NCBI GenBank assembly: GCA_026416295.1 | Contig: JAOAFL010000005.1 | Location: 1 to 38,085, forward strand | Direction: 5' to 3' | Length of the DNA stretch: 38,085 nucleotides | Source: Burkholderiales bacterium | GTDB lineage: Bacteria > Pseudomonadota > Gammaproteobacteria > Burkholderiales > SG8-39 | Part shown: piece after piece, positions 1 through 6,247 of the stretch | Layout of the letters: each line of letters opens with the position of its first letter | How positions within the stretch are numbered: the stretch's first letter is position 1 | Program-made: the position numbers and the translations under genes | Notes under the pieces: generated by a model | What the model saw: only the letters and a program-made list of their open reading frames with translations | Database searches by the model: none | Told to the model about the DNA's origin: nothing

Positions 1-621
1 CGGCTACCCGAAGTCGCCCGCTCGCTTCCCTGGACGAGCGGGGCGATGCTTTCTGCCGCGCGCAAGGCGATCGCAAACGGTCAGGTCGCGATCGCCCCCT
101 GCTCCGGGTTTCACCATGCCGGCTGGGCGCACGCGGGCGGCTACTGCACCTTCAACGGCCTCGTGGTCGCGGCGCAGGTGCTCTTGCGCGAGGGGCTCGT
201 GCGGCGCGTCGGCATCCTCGACTTCGACCAGCACTGGGGCGACGGAACCGAGGACATCATCGAGACACTCAGGTTGCGCGCGATCGTTCACTATAGCGCC
301 GGGGCTGAATACGGGGAGCGGCGGCAAGCGAAGCGCTTTCTCGAGGCGATCCCAGAGATCGTTTCGCGCTTTGCGGGCTGCGACGCGATCCTCTATCAGG
401 CGGGGGCGGACCCGCACGTGGAGGACCCGCTCGGGGGCTGGCTCACCACGGATGAGCTTTACCTTCGCGACCGGCGGGTGTTCGAGGCAGCGCGCGCGCT
501 GCGCGTGCCGGTTGCCTGGAATCTTGCCGGCGGGTATCAAAAGCCGCTACGCAAGGTGCTCGATATCCACGACAACACCCTCCGGGCGTGCTGGGAGGTG
601 TACGGCCGAGGTGCGAGCTGA
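1..621 (+). CDS. Histone deacetylase/AcuC-family protein, 3' part (5' end outside window)
   Basis: The reading frame is open from base 1 and ends at a TGA at 619-621, so about 206 C-terminal residues are visible and the true start lies to the left; the ATG at 46 is internal. The family removes acyl groups from lysines or small amines with a Zn2+ catalyst. Visible are the His pair in SGFHHAGWAHAGGYC, the metal motif DFDQHWGDGT (an Asp and a His ligand) and GADPHVEDPLGG, whose first Asp should be the third metal ligand. LAGGY near the end matches the Gly-Gly-Tyr of the active site. The segment between the second and third motifs is shorter than in classical HDACs, as in bacterial short forms. 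The substrate cannot be told; tRNA-Lys follows on the opposite strand. Confidence 0.88.
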   Translation, partial: RLPEVARSLPWTSGAMLSAARKAIANGQVAIAPCSGFHHAGWAHAGGYCTFNGLVVAAQVLLREGLVRRVGILDFDQHWGDGTEDIIETLRLRAIVHYSAGAEYGERRQAKRFLEAIPEIVSRFAGCDAILYQAGADPHVEDPLGGWLTTDELYLRDRRVFEAARALRVPVAWNLAGGYQKPLRKVLDIHDNTLRACWEVYGRGAS

Positions 622-642
622 GGCGAGTTCCTGCGCCGACGG

Positions 643-718
643 TGGTGGGCCGCCTGGGACTCGAACCCAGAACCAACGGATTAAGAGTCCGCTGCTCTAC
701 CAGTTGAGCTAGCGACCC
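643..718 (-). tRNA. tRNA-Lys (anticodon CTT), CCA encoded
   Basis: Read on the minus strand, a 76-nt cloverleaf runs from GGGTCGC at 718 to CCA at 643. The 7-bp acceptor stem pairs GGGTCGC with GCGGCCC (one T-G pair), followed by discriminator A. The anticodon loop CTCTTAA gives anticodon CTT, so it decodes AAG. The T arm carries GGTTCGAGTCC. A TAGAAT hexamer at 731-726 would place the transcription start about one base before the mature 5' end, a plausible -10 element, although no good -35 is seen. Confidence 0.96.
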
Positions 719-800
719 GGCGCGGATTCTACTCCCTACGGTTCTCGCGCCGCGCGATTGCGATCGCGAGCGGTCGCGTTCCCCCGGCGCGCTGCGGCCT

Positions 801-1589
801 TCAGTCTCTTTGCGGCACCACCGCGCGGCCGAGGCTGCCGAGGTGAAGCCCCGAGTCCATCACGAGCAGCTCGCCGGTGACGGTCGCGGCCTCCGCGAGC
901 CAAACCACCGCTTCGGCGACATCCTCGGCGCTGCACGCTCGCCCAAGCGGCGCGGTCTGCTCGTAGTGCGCCTTGAGCTTCTCGTAGCCCTCGCGGCCGA
1001 GACCCTGCACGAACCAGCGCGTGGTGATCATGCCGGGGCAGACGGCGTTCACCCGCACCTCGGGCGCGAGCGCGCGCGCGAAATGCAGCGTCATCGCGTT
1101 GAGAGCCCCTTTCGAAGCGACGTAGGGGACCGAGGAGCCGAGTCCTTGCGTTCCGGCGATCGACGAGACGTTGACGATCGCGCCGCGCGCGGCCTTCAGG
1201 TGCGGCGCCGCTGCGCGGATCATCTGGAAGGCGCCGAGCGCGTTCACCGCGAAGATGCGCTGGAACGTCGCCGCGTCGATCGCCTCCAGATTGCCGGTGC
1301 CGACGAAGGTGGTAATGCCGGCGTTGTTGACCAGGATGTCGAGCCCGCCCCAGCGCGCGATCGCCTGGCCGACCATCGCGCGGCAGGCGGCGTCGTCGGC
1401 CACATCGGCGCGCACGACGATCGCGTCGGTGCCCGCCGCTCGGCACGCCGCGGCGGTCGCGTGCGCCTCGGCTTCGCTCTTCGTATAGTTGACGACCACG
1501 TCGCAACCGCGCCGCGCAAGGAGAAGCGCGGTGGCCGCGCCGACGCCGGTCGCGCTGCCGGTGACGATCGCCCGCCGGCGGTTCGCCAT
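801..1589 (-). CDS. Short-chain dehydrogenase/reductase (SDR, FabG-like)
   Basis: A 262-aa classical SDR using NAD(P)(H) to oxidise or reduce an unknown alcohol/ketone in the cytosol. The Rossmann motif TGSATGVG is at residues 10-17, NNAG at 88-91, the catalytic Ser in VSSIAG near 142-143, and the YVASK catalytic pair Tyr156/Lys160; PGMITT follows as in the cofactor loop. Start is ATG at 1589, with GGAGGG about 12 nt upstream. On the minus strand a TAGACT hexamer (1628-1623) could be its -10. The FNR-type box at 1646-1659 would then sit over the -35 region, so FNR could repress this gene while activating the divergent one; this is inference. Nothing nearby identifies the substrate. Confidence 0.92.
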   Translation of the reverse strand: MANRRRAIVTGSATGVGAATALLLARRGCDVVVNYTKSEAEAHATAAACRAAGTDAIVVRADVADDAACRAMVGQAIARWGGLDILVNNAGITTFVGTGNLEAIDAATFQRIFAVNALGAFQMIRAAAPHLKAARGAIVNVSSIAGTQGLGSSVPYVASKGALNAMTLHFARALAPEVRVNAVCPGMITTRWFVQGLGREGYEKLKAHYEQTAPLGRACSAEDVAEAVVWLAEAATVTGELLVMDSGLHLGSLGRAVVPQRD

Positions 1590-1645
1590 CGTCCGAGGCC
1601 CTCCGGAAAATGTCCCGCGCGCAGTCTAGCCGAGCCCTCGCGCGC

Positions 1646-1659
1646 TTGACCAGGATCAA
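1646..1659 (+). promoter_or_regulatory. FNR/ANR-type box upstream of the osmC-like gene
   Basis: TTGACCAGGATCAA, a palindrome of the FNR/ANR/DNR family. A -10-like TAGCGT begins 21 nt after the box (1681-1686), predicting transcription from about 1693 and an 18-nt leader with GGGGGA before the ATG at 1711. Confidence 0.8.
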
Positions 1660-1710
1660 ACGCCCTCGGTGCGCCTGCTCTAGCGTGGCGCGACGGAAAC
1701 GGGGGATGCG

Positions 1711-2187
1711 ATGAGCGCGACGGAAGCCTTCAGCGCGAGCCTCGAGCAGATCGAAGGGTTCGAGTTCCGGGTGCGGTTCGACTGGCCGGAGGTCGGCGAG
1801 GTGCTGCTCGACGAATCCGAGCCGCTCGGGCGCCGACGCGGGCCGAACGCGGCGCGGCTCGTCGCCGCCGCGGTCGCCCACTGCCTCGCGGCGAGCTTCG
1901 TCTTTTGCCTGCGCCACAAGTTCCGGCAGAATCCCGGTCCGGTGCGGGCGCGGGCGGTCGGACGGCTCGCGCGCAACGAGCGCGGCCGCTACCGCATCGC
2001 GGGCATCTAGGTCGAAATCGCGCTCGCCGAAAGGCTCGGCGCGATGCCGCATCAGGAGCGCTGCGTGGAACAGTTCGAGGACTTCTGCGTCGTCACCCAG
2101 AGCGTGCGCGCCGGCATTCCGGTCTCGGTCCGCGTCGTCGATGCGCAGGGCGTGCCGGTCGCGGCGAACGGGAGGTCGTCTGCGTGA
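1711..2187 (+). pseudogene. OsmC-family protein interrupted by an in-frame TAG
   Basis: From ATG 1711 (GGGGGA upstream) the frame encodes 99 residues and meets TAG at 2008-2010. The same frame then stays open for another 58 codons to TGA 2185-2187, and both halves look like one OsmC/Ohr-type domain. The first half has the peroxidatic-Cys helix VAHCLAASFVFC; the part after the stop has the second-Cys helix CVEQFEDFCVVTQSVR. OsmC proteins are dimeric thiol peroxidases acting on organic hydroperoxides and need both cysteines, so a product ending at the TAG should be inactive. Either the gene carries one nonsense mutation, the base is a sequencing error, or the stop is read through. The FNR box at 1646 indicates low-oxygen induction. 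The TGA overlaps the GTG of the next gene by 4 bp. Confidence 0.75.
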
Positions 2188-2456
2188 AGGACGAGCGGCT
2201 CGAAGCGCTGATCGAGCACGACGTGGCCGAGCTGCGGGCGGCTTTTCCCCAGATCGCCGAGGTGCGCAGCAGCCTGGAATCGTGGAACGAAGGCGAGGCG
2301 CGCCGCTACAGCGTCGGGCTCGACATCCGCTGGGCGGGCCACCAGACGCTCGTGTCCGGCCCGGCGCGCTCCGGGATGCACGAGGCGGTGCGCGCCGCGT
2401 TCGACGCTGCGCGCGAGCGCCTGCGCGCCGGCTGCGCGCACGTCGGCGCAGGCTGA
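2184..2456 (+). CDS. Short HPF/RaiA-like ribosome-associated protein
   Basis: A 90-aa protein starting at GTG 2184, which overlaps the preceding TGA (GTGA) and has GGGAGG about 8 nt upstream, so translation is probably coupled to the osmC-like gene. The order of elements resembles the hibernation-promoting factor/sigma-54 modulation fold: an N-terminal helix, a strand (YSVGLDIRW), a second strand around TLVSGPARSG, then the helix EAVRAAFDAARERL that resembles the HPF C-terminal helix. HPF proteins bind the 30S decoding region and stall idle ribosomes. The match is short and without an obvious basic RNA-binding patch, so it may be a derived relative. Co-transcription from the FNR box at 1646 would make it a low-oxygen ribosome factor. 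Confidence 0.6.
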   Translation: MKDERLEALIEHDVAELRAAFPQIAEVRSSLESWNEGEARRYSVGLDIRWAGHQTLVSGPARSGMHEAVRAAFDAARERLRAGCAHVGAG

Positions 2457-2459
2457 CGG

Positions 2460-2473
2460 TTGATCTGGGTCAA
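2460..2473 (+). promoter_or_regulatory. FNR/ANR-type box upstream of archease-rtcB
   Basis: TTGATCTGGGTCAA. A CAGAAT hexamer starts 21 nt downstream (2495-2500), a good -10, predicting transcription from about 2507 toward archease and rtcB. Confidence 0.82.
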
Positions 2474-2535
2474 AGCAGGGTTTCGGCGGAGGGGCAGAAT
2501 GCGCATCGGGTGCGCCACATCTTTCTCCTCCTCCC

Positions 2536-3018
2536 ATGCGGTGTGCCCGGAAGGCGCGGCGCGAGCCGCGCCTCGTTCTTTTTCCGCGATCGATACGCCG
2601 CGTGCCGGGACGCTGGGAACACTACGCGCATGACGCCGACCTCGGCGTGCGCGGCCACGGCGACACCTTGGCCGAGGCGTTCGCGCAGGCCGCGATCGCG
2701 CTGACCGCCGCGGTCACCGACCCGGACGCGGTGCGGCCGCAGACCGCAGTCGCGATCGCCTGCGAGGCGCCCGACGACGAGCTGCTGCTTGCAGAATGGC
2801 TGAACGCCCTCATCTACGAGATGGCGACGCGCAGGATGCTTTTTTCGCGGTTCGACGTCGCGATCGAGGGCGGGCGGCTCTCGGCCAAAGCCTGGGGCGA
2901 GCCGGTCGATGCGGCGCGCCACCGACCCGCGGTCGAACCGAAGGGCGCGACGTACACTACGCTCGCGGTAGCCCGCGGGCCGCAGGGCTGGACCGCGCAA
3001 ACGGTGATCGACGTCTGA
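2536..3018 (+). CDS. Archease, RtcB activator
   Basis: Archease helps the RNA ligase RtcB complete guanylylation and turn over. The diagnostic start of the domain, [14 protein letters not shown], is followed by [16 protein letters not shown] and the conserved [14 protein letters not shown] segment; [10 protein letters not shown] is near the C terminus. Coordinates use ATG 2536 (160 aa), but neither start has a Shine-Dalgarno. GTG at 2602 would give 138 aa, the usual archease length, and removes an Arg-rich leader, so it may be the real start. It lies two bases upstream of rtcB, and the pair is preceded by an FNR-type promoter. Archease-RtcB pairing is widespread and strongly supports the function of both. 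Confidence 0.88.
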   Translation: MRCARKARREPRLVLFPRSIRRVPGRWEHYAHDADLGVRGHGDTLAEAFAQAAIALTAAVTDPDAVRPQTAVAIACEAPDDELLLAEWLNALIYEMATRRMLFSRFDVAIEGGRLSAKAWGEPVDAARHRPAVEPKGATYTTLAVARGPQGWTAQTVIDV

Positions 3019-3020
3019 AC

Positions 3021-4439
3021 ATGGATCTTTCGCGACTCGAAAAGGTCTCCGAGTGGGAGTGGCGCATCCCGCCGCAGGGGGCGATGCGGGTCCCCGCGGT
3101 CATCTACGCGAGCGAGGCGCTCGTGCGCGAAATGGACGAAAAAGTGCGCGAGCAGGCGATGAACGTCGCGACGCTTCCGGGCATCGTCGGCGCCGCCTAC
3201 GCGATGCCGGATGCGCACTGGGGCTACGGCTTTCCGATCGGGGGAGTGGCCGCGTTCGACGCCGAGGCGGGAGGCGTCGTGTCGGCCGGTGGCGTGGGCT
3301 TCGACATTTCCTGCGGCGTTCGCTGTCTCACCACCGGCCTGCGGCGCGAGGACGTGATGCCGGTGCAGCGCCAGCTCGCGGAAGCGCTCTTTGCGCGCAT
3401 CCCGGCGGGCGTCGGCAGCGCCGGCGCGATCCGGCTTTCGGACGCCGAGATGGATGCGATGCTCGCGGGCGGTGCGCGCTGGGCGGTCGAACGCGGCTGG
3501 GGCGAACCCGCCGACCTCGAGCGCGTCGAGGAAGGCGGGCAGATGAAACACGCGAAGCCCGCGGCGGTGTCGGCGCAGGCCAAGCGCCGCCAGCGGGACG
3601 AGATGGGCACGCTCGGCAGCGGCAATCACTATCTCGAGGTGCAGGAGGTCGCCGAGGTCTACGACGAGGAGATCGCGCGCGCGTACGGGATCGCGGCGGG
3701 CGACGCCGTGGTGATGATCCATTGCGGTTCGCGCGGGCTCGGCCACCAGATCGGCACCGAGTTCCTGAAGCGCATGGCGATCGCAGCGCCGCGCTACGGC
3801 ATCGTGCTCCCCGACCGCGAGCTCGCCTGCGCGCCGATCGCCTCCGACCTCGGTCAGGAATACCTCGGCGCGATGCGCGCTGCGATCAACTGCGCGCTCG
3901 CCAACCGTCAGATCCTCACCGCGCTCGTGCGCGAGGTGTTCGCCGACGTCCTGCCGCGCGCGCGGCTCCGGCTGCTCTACGACGTCTCGCACAACACCTG
4001 CAAGCTGGAAGAGCACGGCGGCCGCAAGCTCTACGTGCACCGCAAGGGCGCGACGCGCGCCTTCGGCCCGGGGCATCCTGAGCTGCCGCCGGAACTCCGC
4101 GCGGTCGGCCAGCCGGTGCTGATCGGCGGCTCGATGGGCACGGGCTCCTACATCCTCGCCGGCACGAAGGCGTCGGAGTCGGCGGCGTTCAGCTCCGCCT
4201 GCCACGGCGCCGGGCGCGCGATGAGCCGCAACCAGGCGCTCAAGCAATGGAAAGGGCGGCAAGTGGTGGACGAGCTCGCCGCGCGCGGCATCCTCGTCAA
4301 AAGCCCCTCGATGCGGGGCGTCGCCGAAGAGGCGCCGCAGGCCTACAAGGACGTGAGCGCGGTGGTCGACGCGGCCGACGCCGCCGGCCTCGCGAAGAAG
4401 GTCGCGCGCTGCGTGCCGATCGTCTGCATCAAGGGTTGA
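3021..4439 (+). CDS. rtcB: RNA-splicing/repair ligase RtcB
   Basis: RtcB joins RNA 2',3'-cyclic phosphate or 3'-phosphate ends to 5'-OH ends using GTP and Mn2+, repairing cleaved tRNA or other RNAs. The 472-aa length is normal. Metal and catalytic motifs are complete: DAHWGYGFPIG, GVGFDISCGVR with Cys98 as Mn ligand, GSGNHYLEVQ, IHCGSRGLGHQIG, SHNTCKLEEH, and VHRKGATRA in which His340 should form the GMP-histidine intermediate; GSMGTGSYIL closes the nucleotide site. Start ATG 3021 is two bases after the archease stop, without a clear Shine-Dalgarno, so coupling is likely. Control by the FNR box at 2460 implies RNA repair during oxygen limitation. It converges with the AI-2E-type gene. Confidence 0.97.
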   Translation: MDLSRLEKVSEWEWRIPPQGAMRVPAVIYASEALVREMDEKVREQAMNVATLPGIVGAAYAMPDAHWGYGFPIGGVAAFDAEAGGVVSAGGVGFDISCGVRCLTTGLRREDVMPVQRQLAEALFARIPAGVGSAGAIRLSDAEMDAMLAGGARWAVERGWGEPADLERVEEGGQMKHAKPAAVSAQAKRRQRDEMGTLGSGNHYLEVQEVAEVYDEEIARAYGIAAGDAVVMIHCGSRGLGHQIGTEFLKRMAIAAPRYGIVLPDRELACAPIASDLGQEYLGAMRAAINCALANRQILTALVREVFADVLPRARLRLLYDVSHNTCKLEEHGGRKLYVHRKGATRAFGPGHPELPPELRAVGQPVLIGGSMGTGSYILAGTKASESAAFSSACHGAGRAMSRNQALKQWKGRQVVDELAARGILVKSPSMRGVAEEAPQAYKDVSAVVDAADAAGLAKKVARCVPIVCIKG

Positions 4440-4442
4440 GCG

Positions 4443-4465
4443 GCGCCGCGCATTCAGCGCGGCGC
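4443..4465. terminator. Hairpin between convergent rtcB and AI-2E-type gene
   Basis: A perfect 9-bp stem, GCGCCGCGC / GCGCGGCGC, with loop ATTCA, sits directly after the rtcB stop and holds the stop codon of the opposing gene in its loop. No T-tract follows on either strand, so terminator function is only a suggestion. Confidence 0.4.
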
Positions 4466-5455
4466 AGCCTCCGGCGGCGTCGCGCGCGCGTCCTCGTGCT
4501 CGACCCAGACCTGCCAAAGCCGCCAGGCGAGCGCGAGCAGCGCCGGGCCGATGAACACGCCGACGAAGCCGAAGGCGACGATCCCGCCCACGACGCCGAC
4601 GAACACCAGCCCGAAGGACAGGCTCGCACCCCGGCTGATGAGGAGCGGCCGCACGACGTTGTCGATGCTCGACACCAGCCCCGCGCCCCAGGCGAACATG
4701 AACACCGCCCAGCCGAACTGCTCCTCGGCGAGCAGCCAGAACGTGGCGCCGAGCCATACGAACACCGGTCCGCCGGGCACCGGCGAGACGAGCGCCGTCA
4801 GGCCGCCGAGGAGCAGCGGCGCGGGCACTCCCGCGACCGCGAACCCGATGGTCGCGAGGAGCCCCTGGGCGAGCGCGGTGCCGAGGATGCCGAGGACGAC
4901 GGCGCGCACCGTCGTTTGCACCGTCGCGATCAGCTCCTCGCCGAGCGGGCCGGCGAGCCGGGCGACGCCGGCGCGCAGGCTCGCGACGATCGCCTCGCCG
5001 TCGCGGTAGAAGAAAAAGCCGACGAAGGTCGCGAGCGCGAGCTGCAGGATCCCTTCGCCGACGATCGCACCGGCCGAAAGGAGCGGCCCGCGCGAGACCT
5101 CGACCAGCCGCTTGCCGAGGTCGCGCAGCGCGCCCGGATCGGCGGCGAGCGCCCGCCAGTGCTCCTCGAGCGCGGGGCCGGCGAGCGGCACGCGCGCGAG
5201 CCAGGCCGGGGGCGGCGGCAACCCGTCGACCAGCCAGCCGCGCACGAGCGCCACCCAGCGCGGCACCCGCTCGATCGCGTTCTCGACGAGCCAGGCGAAG
5301 GGCAGCACGACGAGAACGACGACGCCGACGGTCATCAGCGTCGCCGCCCAGGCGTCGCTGCCGCGCAGTGCGCGCCGCAGCGCGGCGTACGCGGGCCAGG
5401 TCGCCATCACGAACACCGCCGCGAAGAGCCCCGCGGCGACGAAGGGCTTCAGCAC
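4454..5455 (-). CDS. AI-2E/PerM-family (UPF0118) membrane protein; N terminus uncertain
   Basis: At least 333 residues of a polytopic inner-membrane protein of the AI-2E transporter/PerM family, whose members export autoinducer-2, act as Na+/H+ antiporters or are uncharacterised. Hydrophobic stretches cover most of the protein; family-like segments are FVGFFFYRDGE, GILGTALAQGLLATIGFAVAGVP, SPVPGGPVFVW and DNVVRPLLISRG. The coordinate start is GTG 5455, the first standard start, but the same frame continues upstream to a TAA at 5599-5597 and encodes LAGLAALALLALGTVVV, clearly the first half of membrane helix 1. That extension has no ATG, GTG or TTG; a CTG at 5539 is the best candidate. It follows the hydrolase gene in the same frame and probably the same operon. 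Confidence 0.85.
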   Translation of the reverse strand: MLKPFVAAGLFAAVFVMATWPAYAALRRALRGSDAWAATLMTVGVVVLVVLPFAWLVENAIERVPRWVALVRGWLVDGLPPPPAWLARVPLAGPALEEHWRALAADPGALRDLGKRLVEVSRGPLLSAGAIVGEGILQLALATFVGFFFYRDGEAIVASLRAGVARLAGPLGEELIATVQTTVRAVVLGILGTALAQGLLATIGFAVAGVPAPLLLGGLTALVSPVPGGPVFVWLGATFWLLAEEQFGWAVFMFAWGAGLVSSIDNVVRPLLISRGASLSFGLVFVGVVGGIVAFGFVGVFIGPALLALAWRLWQVWVEHEDARATPPEAAPR

Positions 5456-5596
5456 GACGACCGTGCCGAGCGCAAGGAGCGCGAGCGCCGCAAGGCCGGC
5501 GAGGCGGTTGATGAGGGCGCGCGGGGAGGCGGAGTCCAGAGGTCGTTCCGTCGGTCGCGAAGCGCGCGTCGCCGCGGGCGACGCAGGCCGCGCAGG

Positions 5597-6247
5597 TTAT
5601 CGGTGTCGCGCGGGCGCCGTCAAATGACGCTCGAACCAGTCGGCCGCGAGTCGCGCCACCGCTTGCAGCGCGCCGGGCTCCTCGAAAAGGTGCGTCGCGC
5701 CCGGCACGAGCGCGAGCTCGCGCGTGCAGTGGGCGAGCGCCTTGTGCGCCTCTTCGTTCAACTCGATCACGCCGTGGTCGAGCGCGCCGACGATGAGCAG
5801 CGTCGGCGCGCGCACGCGCGCGAGCGCCTGCGCGCCGGCGAGGTCGGGCCGGCCGCCGCGCGAGACCACCGCCGCGACCTGCTGCGGCATCGCCGCCGCG
5901 ACGCGCAGCGCCGAGGCCGCGCCGGTGCTCGCGCCGAAAAGCCCGATCGGCAGCCCACGCGTCGCCGGCTCGGCGCCGAGAAACCGCACCGCCGCGGCGA
6001 GCCGCTCGGTAAGGAGCGCGATGTCGAAGCGGTTCTCGCGCGCGCGGTCTTCCTCGGGGGTGAGCAGGTCGAAGAGCAGCGTCGCGAGCGCGCGCTTTCG
6101 CAATTCGGCGGCGACGTAGCGGTTGCGCGGCGAGTGCCGCCCCGAGCCGCTGCCGTGGGAAAAAGCGACCGCGCCGCGCGCACCGGCAGGCACTTCGAGC
6201 ACGCCCTCGAGCGCGCCCGCCCCCGCCGGGATCGCGACCTGCGTCAT
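5597..6247 (-). CDS. Alpha/beta hydrolase (dienelactone-hydrolase-like)
   Basis: A 216-aa serine hydrolase starting at ATG 6247, which overlaps the stop of the upstream GH57 gene (ATGA), so the two are coupled. The oxyanion region is AFSHGSGSGRHSPRN, the nucleophile elbow GASTG lies in GLFGASTGAASALR, the acid is probably Asp in IVGALDHGV, and the base His in PGATHLFEEPG. This arrangement matches the small hydrolases often fused to or found beside phosphoribosyltransferase-like genes. The substrate is unknown; the position in a glucan operon may be incidental. No signal peptide is seen, so it is cytosolic. It ends at a TAA that also bounds the frame of the membrane protein gene downstream. 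Confidence 0.88.
   Translation of the reverse strand: MTQVAIPAGAGALEGVLEVPAGARGAVAFSHGSGSGRHSPRNRYVAAELRKRALATLLFDLLTPEEDRARENRFDIALLTERLAAAVRFLGAEPATRGLPIGLFGASTGAASALRVAAAMPQQVAAVVSRGGRPDLAGAQALARVRAPTLLIVGALDHGVIELNEEAHKALAHCTRELALVPGATHLFEEPGALQAVARLAADWFERHLTAPARHR

Noticed and set aside
2008-2010. Pyrrolysine insertion at the TAG in the osmC-like gene
   Set aside because: OsmC proteins have no known pyrrolysine, nothing in the window suggests pyl genes, and mutation or base error is simpler.
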